Below are positions 1-7,831 of a DNA stretch of 64,000 nt, piece by piece. This stretch comes from Rubellimicrobium arenae. Its GTDB lineage: Bacteria; Pseudomonadota; Alphaproteobacteria; Rhodobacterales; Rhodobacteraceae. How positions within the stretch are numbered: position 1 is the stretch's first letter; each line of letters begins with the position of its first letter. The notes below the pieces were generated by a model. That model saw nothing but the letters and a program-made list of their open reading frames with translations, ran no database searches and was not told where the DNA came from. The position numbers were made by a program, and so were the translations under genes. Location: positions 500,722 to 564,721 of the forward strand of contig NZ_JAFMSS010000001.1 in the NCBI RefSeq assembly GCF_017916295.1, in the 5' to 3' direction.

Positions 1-801
1 CATCAGGATCTTCACCCGGTTCACCGGCACGCCGACGTAGCGCGCAGCCTGCTCGTCCCCGCCCGACGCGAAGATCCAGTTGCCGAACTTGGTGCGCGTG
101 AGGAGCCAGTGCCCGAAGATCACGAGCGCAAGGGCCCAGACCACCAGCATCGGGATGCCGTCCACGACGGGCTGGCCCGCCCGGCTCCCTCGGGCGAAGG
201 TGGCGATCCAGCCGTTCTCTCCCATCCACTGGAAGAACGAGGTCAGCACCTTCCCCCCGAAGACCGGAGCCAGCCAGTCCCCCTCGGCCCGCTCGGTCAC
301 GCCGCTGATGATGGTCTGGCGCGTGAAGTAGACCGACCCCCAGATGGTCAGGCCACGGAGGACGTACAGGAAGGCCAGCGTGACGATGAACGAGGGCAGC
401 CCGGTGCGGATGACCAGCCAGCCGTTCAGCGCACCGATCGCCATGCACAGCGCGAAGGTGAACAGGATCGCAGCCCAAAGCGGCCAGCCCAGATACACCG
501 ACAGGATGGCCATCACGGCGCCCGAAAAGCCGATCATCGATCCGACCGACAGATCGAACTCGCCCGCGATCATCAGGAGACAGGCGCCCACGGCGATGAT
601 CATGAACTGCGCGGACACCACGGTCCAGTTCAGGATTCCCTCGGCCGCGAACATGCCGGAGTTGCCGGCAATCGCACCGAAAAGGATGAAGACGAGAATG
701 GTGCCGCAGATCCCCCCCAGCTCGGGCCGGATCAGGGCGCGCCGCAAGGGCGAGACCGATTTGATGCGCTCGTCGGGCGCAGCGTTGGCTGCGTCGGTCA
801 T
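1..801 (-). CDS. CUT2 sugar ABC transporter permease (RbsC type), 3' end outside window
   Basis: Inner-membrane permease of a ribose/xylose/inositol-type (CUT2) importer. The minus-strand frame opens with ATG at 801 and stays open to the window edge, giving 267 codons, so the C-terminus is missing. The N-terminus (MTDAANAAPDERIKSV) is polar and is followed by several hydrophobic spans and the segment IAGEFDLSVGSMIG. That segment matches the (A/G)GIDLSVG signature of RbsC/AraH permeases. The last visible residues, GVPVNRVKIL, fit the conserved loop of this family. The gene lies 61 bp downstream of the binding-protein gene at 863-1807 and an ATPase should follow outside the window. The family call is firm; the sugar is not known. 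Confidence 0.9.
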   Translation of the reverse strand, partial: MTDAANAAPDERIKSVSPLRRALIRPELGGICGTILVFILFGAIAGNSGMFAAEGILNWTVVSAQFMIIAVGACLLMIAGEFDLSVGSMIGFSGAVMAILSVYLGWPLWAAILFTFALCMAIGALNGWLVIRTGLPSFIVTLAFLYVLRGLTIWGSVYFTRQTIISGVTERAEGDWLAPVFGGKVLTSFFQWMGENGWIATFARGSRAGQPVVDGIPMLVVWALALVIFGHWLLTRTKFGNWIFASGGDEQAARYVGVPVNRVKILM

Positions 802-826
802 GAGATTATCCTCAAAGGGCAGAATG

Positions 827-853
827 GGCCGGGACGCGGACAGCGTCCCGGCC
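827..853 (-). promoter_or_regulatory. Intra-operon hairpin after the binding-protein gene
   Basis: Perfect 11-bp inverted repeat GGCCGGGACGC / GCGTCCCGGCC with a 5-nt loop. It starts 9 nt after the binding-protein stop codon and precedes the permease start. No T-run follows, so it is more likely an mRNA 3'-end stabiliser or partial terminator than a full terminator. Confidence 0.65.
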
Positions 854-862
854 GCAGGCGGA

Positions 863-1807
863 TCAGCGGAACTGGCCGGCGAGCGATTCCACCATCTCGA
901 TGTTCTCGCTGGTCACGAAGCCGGGGCCGGTGAAGATCGAGTTCGCGGGCGCGACGCCGTAGCGGACATAGGCCGTCAGCACCTCGATGGGGATCGATCC
1001 CTGAAGGAAGGGCTGCTGGTCGATCGCGAAGTCGATCGTGCCGTCCTTGATGGCCGCCGAAATCTCGGCCGACAGGTCAAAGGTCCCGAAGTAGATCTCG
1101 CCGTCGAGGCCAAGCTCCTTGACGGCGCGGATCGTCGGCTCGGCCGAATTTGGGCCAAGCGTCAGGATCGCCCCCGTGTCCGGGTTGGCGGTCAGGTAGG
1201 CCATGACCTTGTTCTGCACCTCCGACGGGTCGATCCCGGAGTCGATCATCTGGTTGCCCAGCTCCACCCCGATCCCATCGGCAAAGCCGCGGCACCGCTC
1301 AACCGAGACCGGGTTGCTGATGAAGTGGTTCACGCAAAGGAAGGACGTGATGCCTTCAGCCTTGGCCCGCTCGCCCGCGCCCAGCCCCGCCTCGTACTCC
1401 GGCTGGCCCACGTGCAGCAGCGCGCCAAGTTCCTTGCTCTGCTCGACCGTGCCCGAGTTCACGGTCACGACCGGGATGCCCTTGGCGACGGCATCCTCGA
1501 TCGGCCCTTTCAGCACGTCGAAATCCGCGATCGTGACGATGATGCCGTCCACGCCGGCGGCCGAGGCCTGCTGCACGATCCTCGCCATGTCGGCAAGGTC
1601 GCCGGTCGGCGGATTGCGGTACTCGGTCGTGACGCCAAGTTGTTCGTTCGTGATCTGGATGGCGTTCTTGATCACGTTGAACCAGCTGTCGCTGTCCGGC
1701 CCGTGGCTGATCCAGACGAATTGCTCGCCTTCGGCATGGGCTGCGCCCGACAGCGCAGCCATCGTCAGGACCGCCGCGGCCGCAACCGATCTCAGCATGG
1801 ATTTCAT
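863..1807 (-). CDS. CUT2 sugar ABC transporter substrate-binding protein
   Basis: Periplasmic sugar-binding protein of the RbsB/type-1 periplasmic-binding fold, 314 aa, the usual size. It has a classical Sec signal (MKSMLRSVAAAAVLTMAALS, cleavage probably after AHA near residue 25). The mature part begins with the EQFVWISHGPDSDSWF segment, as in ribose/inositol-binding proteins. Later segments such as VDGIIVTIADFDVL and TGAILTLGPNS fit the family's ligand-cleft strands. A GGGGAGG ribosome site sits 9 nt before ATG 1807. It follows the PhyH-family gene by 71 bp and precedes the permease. With the neighbouring Gfo/Idh/MocA and isomerase-like genes, an inositol- or pentose-like ligand is possible but unproven. 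Confidence 0.9.
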   Translation of the reverse strand: MKSMLRSVAAAAVLTMAALSGAAHAEGEQFVWISHGPDSDSWFNVIKNAIQITNEQLGVTTEYRNPPTGDLADMARIVQQASAAGVDGIIVTIADFDVLKGPIEDAVAKGIPVVTVNSGTVEQSKELGALLHVGQPEYEAGLGAGERAKAEGITSFLCVNHFISNPVSVERCRGFADGIGVELGNQMIDSGIDPSEVQNKVMAYLTANPDTGAILTLGPNSAEPTIRAVKELGLDGEIYFGTFDLSAEISAAIKDGTIDFAIDQQPFLQGSIPIEVLTAYVRYGVAPANSIFTGPGFVTSENIEMVESLAGQFR

Positions 1808-1878
1808 TTGTTAGTCCTCCCCTTTATTGTTGCCCGTTGTCTTCGCCAAACGGCTTGGCGGATCCCCTGGTCCCTGCG

Positions 1879-2988
1879 TTATGGGCGGCGCTTGGCCTCC
1901 TGCGCATCCAGCGCCGCATCGAACCTGGACTGGTCCCAACCTTCGCTGACCGCCCGTGCCAGCAGGTCCTGCTGCGTTTCCGGAGCCAGGCCGCTGATCG
2001 GCGGATCGGTGTCGAGATTCGTCGGAAAGGGATAGCCGTCTGCCGTCGCGGCGATGACCGCGCGCCGCCCCTCGGCCGAGAGTGCCGCCAGATGGGGATA
2101 GATCGCCCGGGACATTGCGGTCCGGTCGATGTTCTCCATGTGGCGCGCAAAGGCCGAGGCCGTCTGGATCAGGTTCACCATCCGTACGACGTCCTGGGTC
2201 CTGTTCTCGCCCGCCGCATGGAACAGCGCCGGCGAGAAGAAGATCGCGTCCCCCTTCTCCAGGGGAAGCTGGACGCAGTGCTCCTCGAAGTAGTCCCGGA
2301 ACTCGGGCCGGGTGGCGGCGACATAGCCCGGCAGGTAGCGCTGCGAATGCGGGAGCAGCTTCGTCGTTCCGCTTTCCACAGGCATGTCGCAGTGGGCGAC
2401 CCCTCCCTGGAGGATCAGGGTCGGTCCCGTGGCATGGATATGCTCGGGATATTCGGCCATCTGCCCGGGCGACATAAACCCAAGGTGATAGTCGCGGTGA
2501 GGCGCCTGGGCCTTTCCGCCCGGCCGCACCTGGTTCACCTGTGTCGCCAATTGGTATCCGGGCCCAAGCCAGGCGCGGCAGGCGATGTCGATCACCGGGT
2601 TCGCCATGTAGCGGACATAGACCGCGGGATCGTGCAGGCAGAGCTTCTGCAGGCTGTTCCAGATCCGGTCGTTGGCCCCTGCCTTGGCGAAGTGATCGCC
2701 AGCCGCGACGCCGGTGGCGCGCTCATGCGCGATGATCGCGCGAAATGCGTCGGAGGCAGCATCGATCGCATCGAGGTCCGCAAAGGCGCGCTTGATGACG
2801 AACACGCCTGGCCCCTGTCCGATCACGCCTGCCCACTCGGGGGCGACGGCCTCACTGACGCGGGCTCCGTCGTAGATCGGGATATTCTTCTCGATGGCGA
2901 TGGCTGTCGGGCAATGCTCGCGCGTCGTCTGAGTCTCGACCTGGGCCCGGAATTCCTCGAGATCCACTCCAGATACAAAGTCCTTCAC
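1879..2988 (-). CDS. PhyH-family Fe(II)/2-oxoglutarate-dependent dioxygenase
   Basis: 369-aa member of the phytanoyl-CoA dioxygenase (PhyH) family, cytoplasmic non-haem iron oxygenases. The double-stranded beta-helix core is visible: the HxD iron ligands lie in APHRDYHLGF and the distal histidine in LFHAAGENR, with the downstream arginine that binds 2-oxoglutarate. Other conserved blocks are PVESGTTKLLPHSQRY and KGDAIFFSPALFHA. No signal peptide. It is the first gene of a minus-strand unit that continues into the sugar-binding protein and permease, so it probably oxidises the imported compound or a derivative. The substrate cannot be read from the sequence. Family sure, role inferred. Confidence 0.87.
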   Translation of the reverse strand: MKDFVSGVDLEEFRAQVETQTTREHCPTAIAIEKNIPIYDGARVSEAVAPEWAGVIGQGPGVFVIKRAFADLDAIDAASDAFRAIIAHERATGVAAGDHFAKAGANDRIWNSLQKLCLHDPAVYVRYMANPVIDIACRAWLGPGYQLATQVNQVRPGGKAQAPHRDYHLGFMSPGQMAEYPEHIHATGPTLILQGGVAHCDMPVESGTTKLLPHSQRYLPGYVAATRPEFRDYFEEHCVQLPLEKGDAIFFSPALFHAAGENRTQDVVRMVNLIQTASAFARHMENIDRTAMSRAIYPHLAALSAEGRRAVIAATADGYPFPTNLDTDPPISGLAPETQQDLLARAVSEGWDQSRFDAALDAQEAKRRP

Positions 2989-3449
2989 CGATGCCTCCCT
3001 TCATCGCTGACACGAGCTTTCGTCCGGCATAGGCACGCAGCACCTGTTGGAGCCCCTGCAAGCAAGGGACGTCCTCCGGGTAATGGCTATTGCAGGCGAA
3101 GCTCTTTGGCAAAACCTATTGCCGACAATTGCCGGGGTCAACGGTCTTGATGAGGTCGGCGAGAGGGGTGCGCGGGGCTGCCGGCATAGGCGTCCGCCGC
3201 CGCGGACCAGCCCGGCCCGCGCTCGACCGAGGTGCTTGCACGTCCACTGTGCTGTCCATACGCATGGTCGGTCCCAGATCGACGAACGGGAACGACTAGG
3301 TGGCAGCAATGCGCCGTCCGGCCGCATGCCGGACGCCGAAGCCATCGGCTCCGAATGCGGCGCCTCTCCTAGCAGCCGCGGAACGGCGGCCTAACATTGT
3401 CGTCGGATGTTTCGATGTCCCCCACCATCCTCCCAGATCGGAGATCGCG
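2989..3449. other. Intergenic region between the PhyH operon and the Nudix gene
   Basis: 461 bp without a convincing gene; it must hold the divergent promoters of both neighbours. The only structured site I see is GGCAAaacctaTTGCC at 3108-3123, a short inverted repeat reminiscent of a repressor half-site pair. The open frames here have arginine/proline-rich, family-less translations. Confidence 0.5.
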
Positions 3450-4082
3450 ATGAGCCTTGACCCCGCCTCCGAGAACAAGACCGAGGTCGAGATCATTGAA
3501 CGGGCGAACGGCTTCGACGGTGTCTTTCGCGTGGGCGTGTTCAAGCTGAGGCACAGGACCTTTGCCGGCGACATGAGCCCGGTTCTTACGCGCGAGGTCT
3601 TCGAGAGGGGCAATGCCGCGGCCGTCCTGCCCTACGATCCCGAAAGCGACACCGTTCTGCTGATCCGCCAGTTCCTGGTGGGCGCGCATATCGCCGGCCG
3701 GCCGAACCGGCCTTATCAGGCCATCGCCGGTATCGTGGAGGCGGGAGAGACGGGGCAGGACGTCGCCGTCCGCGAAGCGATCGAGGAAGCGGGTTGCGAG
3801 ATCCGGCGGATCGAACGCGCCCACGCCTTCCTGCCTTCGCCCGGCGGCTCGTCCGAGTACATCGAGACCTTCGTGGCGGAGGCCGACCTTTCAGCTGCGG
3901 GCGGCCAGTTCGGCCTTGAGGAGGAGCACGAGGACATCCGGGCAGAGGTCCTGCCGGCCCTTGATGCCATCGCGCGTCTTGATGATGGCTCGATCGAAGC
4001 GGGTCCGGCCGTCGTCCTCCTGGCCTACTTCGCGCGGCACCGGGAGCGGATTCGCTCCGAGTGGCGCGGCGGCGCGCCCTGA
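3450..4082 (+). CDS. Nudix hydrolase, ADP-ribose pyrophosphatase type
   Basis: 210-aa cytosolic Nudix enzyme of the NudF/ADP-ribose diphosphatase group, which cleaves ADP-ribose or similar nucleoside-diphosphate sugars to AMP plus sugar phosphate. The Nudix box GIVEAGETGQDVAVREAIEE spans about residues 94-113 and continues AGCEI, matching GX5EX7REUXEEXGU. An upstream beta-strand region, AVLPYDPESDTVLLIRQFLV, is typical of NudF. Start chosen at ATG 3450 because GGAG lies 6 nt upstream; an in-frame ATG 50 codons earlier gives a non-conserved arginine-rich leader. It stands alone on the plus strand between two minus-strand sugar operons and converges with the Gfo/Idh/MocA gene. Confidence 0.9.
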   Translation: MSLDPASENKTEVEIIERANGFDGVFRVGVFKLRHRTFAGDMSPVLTREVFERGNAAAVLPYDPESDTVLLIRQFLVGAHIAGRPNRPYQAIAGIVEAGETGQDVAVREAIEEAGCEIRRIERAHAFLPSPGGSSEYIETFVAEADLSAAGGQFGLEEEHEDIRAEVLPALDAIARLDDGSIEAGPAVVLLAYFARHRERIRSEWRGGAP

Positions 4083-4113
4083 GCGCACGGCCTTGGGGGC
4101 GACGGGGAGGCGC

Positions 4114-5274
4114 TCACCGGGCCTTGGCGTCGGCCTCTTGCGGACCGAGCAGCGCGGCGGCCTCCTCCTCTGGGAGCGGCGCGGGCTGCACGTCCCGCGT
4201 CTCCAGCCGAACCCATTCGCCTTGGGCGCCCGACCGGAGGATCGCTTCCATGATCTCGAGCACATGCAACGCGAGGCGCCCCGACGCCCGCGGCGCGGTT
4301 CCGGCCTGCAGCGACCGGACCAGATCGGCCACGCCTAGAACGCGGTAGTTGGCGATCCGCGGCTCTGCCAAGGGGAAGTTGACGGCCCCGTAAAGGTCCC
4401 CGGCCGTGTCGTGATCGACCCAGTCCGCACCCCGGGACGACACCGAGACGATCCCGCCGAACGTGTCGGGATCGGGCAGCCGGAGCGAGCCGTCCGTGCC
4501 ATGCAGCTCGATGGGGTGGTTCGAGTGCCGGAAGACGTCCCAGGACGCCCCGAATGTGACCATGGCACCGCTCGCGAACTCGAGAAGCGAAAGAACGCTG
4601 GTCGGGGTTCCGACCGGGAAGGTGGTGCCCTTGAGCGGTCCCTCGGCGGTGATGAGCCTCTCATCCTGCCCTTGCCCGGCCAATGCCGAAACCCGAGCAA
4701 CCGGCCCCAGCAGGTTCACCAGCATGGTCAGGTAGTAGGGTCCCATGTCGAGGACCGGGCCCGCGCCGGGCTGGTAGTAGAACTGCGGGTTGGGATGCCA
4801 GTGCTCCATGCCGCGCCCCATCATGAAGGCGGTCCCGACGACCGGCCGCCCGATCGCGCCCTGGTCCACCAGCCGCCGCGCGTGGCGTCCGGCGGCGCCC
4901 AGGAAGGTATCCGGCGCCGATCCTATCGCCAGGTTCCGCGCTTCGGCTTCGTCGACCAGCCTCTGGCCCTCATCGGCGGTGACGCCCAAGGGCTTCTCGG
5001 TGAAGACATGCTTGCCCGCCGATAGGGCCGAGAGCGTCACGTCGTAGTGCGCCCGAGGAACGGTGAGGTTCAGCACCAGCCCGATCTCGGGTGACGCCAG
5101 CAGGTCCTCGACCGTCATGGCGCGGACGCCGTATTCCTGCGCGCGGGCCTCGGCCAGTTCGGGCATGAGGTCGGCGCAACCGACAAGCTCGATCCCGGCG
5201 AACAGGCGCGCGTTGCGGAGATAGGTGGCCGAGATATTGCCGCAGCCGATGACTCCGACGCCGATCCTTGTCAT
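4114..5274 (-). CDS. Gfo/Idh/MocA family NAD(P)-dependent oxidoreductase
   Basis: 386-aa sugar or inositol dehydrogenase. The N-terminal Rossmann motif GVGVIGCGNISATYL and the EKPLGVTADE motif (nucleotide-side lysine of the EKP signature) are clear. The rest forms the alpha/beta substrate domain, with WHPNPQFYYQPGAGPVLDMG matching the conserved G(G)GxLxDxG segment. Start set at ATG 5274; an in-frame start 12 codons upstream adds only non-conserved residues. It follows the isomerase-like gene by 69 bp in the same direction, a common catabolic pairing. It probably oxidises a cyclitol or keto-sugar. No specific substrate can be assigned. Confidence 0.88.
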   Translation of the reverse strand: MTRIGVGVIGCGNISATYLRNARLFAGIELVGCADLMPELAEARAQEYGVRAMTVEDLLASPEIGLVLNLTVPRAHYDVTLSALSAGKHVFTEKPLGVTADEGQRLVDEAEARNLAIGSAPDTFLGAAGRHARRLVDQGAIGRPVVGTAFMMGRGMEHWHPNPQFYYQPGAGPVLDMGPYYLTMLVNLLGPVARVSALAGQGQDERLITAEGPLKGTTFPVGTPTSVLSLLEFASGAMVTFGASWDVFRHSNHPIELHGTDGSLRLPDPDTFGGIVSVSSRGADWVDHDTAGDLYGAVNFPLAEPRIANYRVLGVADLVRSLQAGTAPRASGRLALHVLEIMEAILRSGAQGEWVRLETRDVQPAPLPEEEAAALLGPQEADAKAR

Positions 5275-5343
5275 GTCCAGTCCATTTTCCTGAAGGTTTC
5301 GAGATCGCACCGCCCCCGGCGGCGCAGGCGGATCGCCACCTCG

Positions 5344-6159
5344 TCAGAGCCCGAGGCTCTCCATCGTTCGGCGATTGCGCTTCACGGCGGCGGCGGGATC
5401 GGCGGCGGCTTCGTCCGATTCCTCCTCGACCACCACCCAGCCGTTGAATCGCGGTGCGCCTTCGCAGATTCCGAGAACCGCCTGGATATCGCAGAGGCCC
5501 TGCCCCAGCATGGCCCAATGGCCCTGTGCGTCCGCATCCTTGAGGTGGAGGTATCGGATGCGGTCGCGGTAGGTGCGCAGCGTGTCCAGCATGTCCGCAT
5601 GGCCGCGCAGGATGTGGCCGGTGTCCGGAACCCAGCCGACCAGATCGCCGTCCAGACGGCCGAAGAGTTGATCGTAATCCTCCCGCGTGAGGAGAAGCGT
5701 GTTGTGGTGGGAGCTTGGATGGACGGCGACCTCTACGCCCGCCGCCGCGCCGACCTGCGCTACCCGGTTGTAGATCGCGGCCGCCACGGCGAACTTGTCC
5801 TCCCGGGGACCGTCGCTCACGACAGTAGCCGATCCCAAGGAGATGACCGCCCCGGGGAATCGTGCGGCGAAGTCCACCCACGGGCGAAGAGCTTCGACGT
5901 CGGCTTTCTCCTGATCGATCTCGGTGAAGCCGGTCGGGGAGACCACCGCGAGGGCGGCCAGCGCGAGCCCGCGCCCATCGAGCGCCCGCGCAAACCCGTC
6001 CGGGTCCTCACGGTAGTGCCCGATCATGTTGTCGGTGATCTCGATCCCCGCGTAGCCCGCCGCAGCGATCGCATCGATCAATTCGTCCGGGCGACCCCGC
6101 CAGTCCGGGCCCAGCATCTCCCAGGTGTAGGTCTGGCAGCCTATCTTGAGATCGCTCAC
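5344..6159 (-). CDS. Sugar phosphate isomerase/epimerase (xylose isomerase-like TIM barrel)
   Basis: 271-aa AP_endonuc_2/xylose-isomerase-like TIM-barrel protein, a family including IolE (inosose dehydratase), IolH and ketose 3-epimerases. Visible family elements: the N-terminal strand KIGCQTYTWEM, the AAGYAGIEITDNMIG helix-strand pair, VAVHPSSHHNTLL, the metal-ligand segment WVPDTGHILRGHAD, RYLHLKDADAQGHW, and a C-terminal GWVVVEEESD with the last ligand. The metal ligands therefore look intact. First gene of the unit with the Gfo/Idh/MocA gene. IolE-like dehydratase or epimerase activity is plausible; I cannot choose between them. Confidence 0.85.
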   Translation of the reverse strand: MSDLKIGCQTYTWEMLGPDWRGRPDELIDAIAAAGYAGIEITDNMIGHYREDPDGFARALDGRGLALAALAVVSPTGFTEIDQEKADVEALRPWVDFAARFPGAVISLGSATVVSDGPREDKFAVAAAIYNRVAQVGAAAGVEVAVHPSSHHNTLLLTREDYDQLFGRLDGDLVGWVPDTGHILRGHADMLDTLRTYRDRIRYLHLKDADAQGHWAMLGQGLCDIQAVLGICEGAPRFNGWVVVEEESDEAAADPAAAVKRNRRTMESLGL

Positions 6160-6582
6160 TCCACCCCTCCTGCGCTTTGGCGCGAGATGAGCACCAACCG
6201 CGCCAGGAGTCCACTCGCGCCGCCAGGCTGAGTCCTAGGGGCCCGGGTGCGGATGGGACGAGACCCGATGACAAGGTCCTGCGGGAGGTCGGAGCCCCGT
6301 GCGGTCCCTTGCAGAGGGCATCAGATGAGCCGCTTCCGATGCGGCGTCAGCAATCCACGGTTCGAGCGGGTTGCGAGCCGTAGGCAGGCAGGGACGCGGA
6401 GCCTGAAGGAGGCAGAAAGGTCGAGTCCATCCGGCGCTGGCTTTAGCGAAACAAGTCAGTTCCTCGGCGTGCGCCTGATGCGCGGTTGAACGCTCAGGCG
6501 GGGTTCTCCCGGTCGGCGATCGGCCGCGAAATATCGGATCGGTGCTGGGCCGGCTTCTTTCCCGCGTCCGCTCCGCTCCTAC
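6160..6582. other. Intergenic region, no gene recognised
   Basis: About 420 bp holding the promoter region of the minus-strand isomerase operon. Translations in all frames are arginine/serine-rich and unlike any family I know. A GGTTCGA string near 6359 looks like a tRNA T-loop but has no pairing arms. Confidence 0.45.
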
Positions 6583-6939
6583 ATGCCGCTTATGCCGCAG
6601 CGCAGCGCCACCCCCCGCGTCCTGGACGACGCCGCCTTCCCCTTGCGGGTCAAGCTCCATGTTCCGGCCCTGGGCCTGGGCCCGGTGCTGATCGAAGTGT
6701 TGCGCTGGCTGCGCAACGAGGTGGGCGAGGACAACTTCGCCCATCACGACGCCGAGACGCTGGAAGCGGAGGCTCTGGCCATCTACTTCCGGCGCGCGGA
6801 CCACATGATGCGCTTCTTGCACGCCTTCCCGAACCTGGGGCTGGCGGACGAGACGGGCCTGCCCAGCTATCACAATCCCAGGACGCTCAAGAGGCTGGAG
6901 GAACGGCGGGTCAAGGGCTCGGGACGGAGGGGGCGATAG
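6583..6939 (+). CDS. Hypothetical protein, 118 aa
   Basis: I do not recognise this protein. The translation has the look of a folded soluble protein: VKLHVPALGLGPVLIEVLRW, then EALAIYFRRADHMMRFLHAF and LADETGLPSYHNPRT, with mixed helices and balanced acidic and basic residues. Only the last 20 residues are low complexity. Start may be the ATG at 6583 or the one at 6592. No strong ribosome site is visible. It lies isolated between the isomerase operon and the GNAT gene. The opposite strand is also open here but gives a proline/arginine-rich product, which I regard as the shadow. Confidence 0.5.
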   Translation: MPLMPQRSATPRVLDDAAFPLRVKLHVPALGLGPVLIEVLRWLRNEVGEDNFAHHDAETLEAEALAIYFRRADHMMRFLHAFPNLGLADETGLPSYHNPRTLKRLEERRVKGSGRRGR

Positions 6940-7204
6940 CGCCATCCCGATCGTCTCGAGGGCCACCGCGGCAGCTTCACCAAGGCCCTGCCGCGCCGGG
7001 ACCGGTGTCATATCCCTGTCAAACAAGACGGTTATGGCCTCGCCGACCTGGAGACCTTGTCATGATCCTCGGCCACGACTGCTCCATGGTTAAGGATCGC
7101 GACTCATATGCCGGATATAGCGCGAGACAGGTCACCGGGTCCGCGGCTCGCCTGGACTCCGATCCCGACATCCGCCCGGCCGAACCCGCGCCAAGGGCAA
7201 GGTC

Positions 7205-7771
7205 ATGAGCTTGGCCCGCCCGATGCCCCGCGCCGAACGCGTGCCCCTGTCCCCCACGACCGGCCCCTGCGCGTATCGGCTCGCCGAGGAGACGGCGGAC
7301 GACTGGTGGGAGGTGGAGGCGCTCTTGGACCTGTGCTTTGCGCCGGGGCGGGAGGCTTTGTCGTCCTACCGCCTGCGCGAGGGGGTGGCGCCGGTGGCGG
7401 CGCTGTGCCTGGTGGCGCGCGACGGCGAGGGGGCGCTGGCGGGGGCCATCCGCAACTGGCCGGTGCGCGTCGCGGCGGCGGGCGGGCGCAGGTGGGCCTT
7501 GCTCCTGGGTCCGGTGGCCGTGCACCCCACGCGCCAGGGCGAGGGGCTGGGGGCCATGCTGATCCTGCGGGCGCTGGAGCTGGCGCGCGAGGGCGGCTGG
7601 AGCCGGGTGCTGCTGGTGGGCGATCTGCCCTACTACCGCCGCTTCGGCTTTCAGCGGCTCGCCGGCGTGGCCATGCCGCCGCCCACCAACCCCGAACGCA
7701 TCCTGGGCCTGAACCTGCGCGAGGGCGCCTGGACCGACGTCACAGGCCCCGTCCTGCGGGCGATCTCATGA
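7205..7771 (+). CDS. GNAT family N-acetyltransferase (YhbS-like)
   Basis: 188-aa GNAT-fold acetyltransferase, cytosolic, using acetyl-CoA. Motif A, the pyrophosphate-binding loop, is visible as GPVAVHPTRQGEGLGAML (Q/RxxGxG/A in RQGEGLG, about residues 114-131). It follows strand beta-4 (ALLLGPVAVHP) and precedes helix and strand VLLVGDLPYYRRFGFQR, the YhbS signature in which a tyrosine and the GF turn recur. Acceptor unknown. It precedes the PPK2 gene by 60 bp on the same strand and may share its transcript. Confidence 0.85.
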   Translation: MSLARPMPRAERVPLSPTTGPCAYRLAEETADDWWEVEALLDLCFAPGREALSSYRLREGVAPVAALCLVARDGEGALAGAIRNWPVRVAAAGGRRWALLLGPVAVHPTRQGEGLGAMLILRALELAREGGWSRVLLVGDLPYYRRFGFQRLAGVAMPPPTNPERILGLNLREGAWTDVTGPVLRAIS

Positions 7772-7831
7772 CCCGCACATGCCTGCGTCGGCCCTTTGCC
7801 CCTTTCACACGCGCTTCCTTCGGAGATCTCC

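Noticed and set aside
3108..3123. GGCAAaacctaTTGCC as a LacI-type operator
   Set aside because: It is short, has no central CG and no regulator nearby; kept only as a note in the intergenic entry.
6350..6390. Possible tRNA suggested by a GGTTCGA string
   Set aside because: No pairing T-arm, anticodon arm or acceptor stem could be formed around it on either strand.
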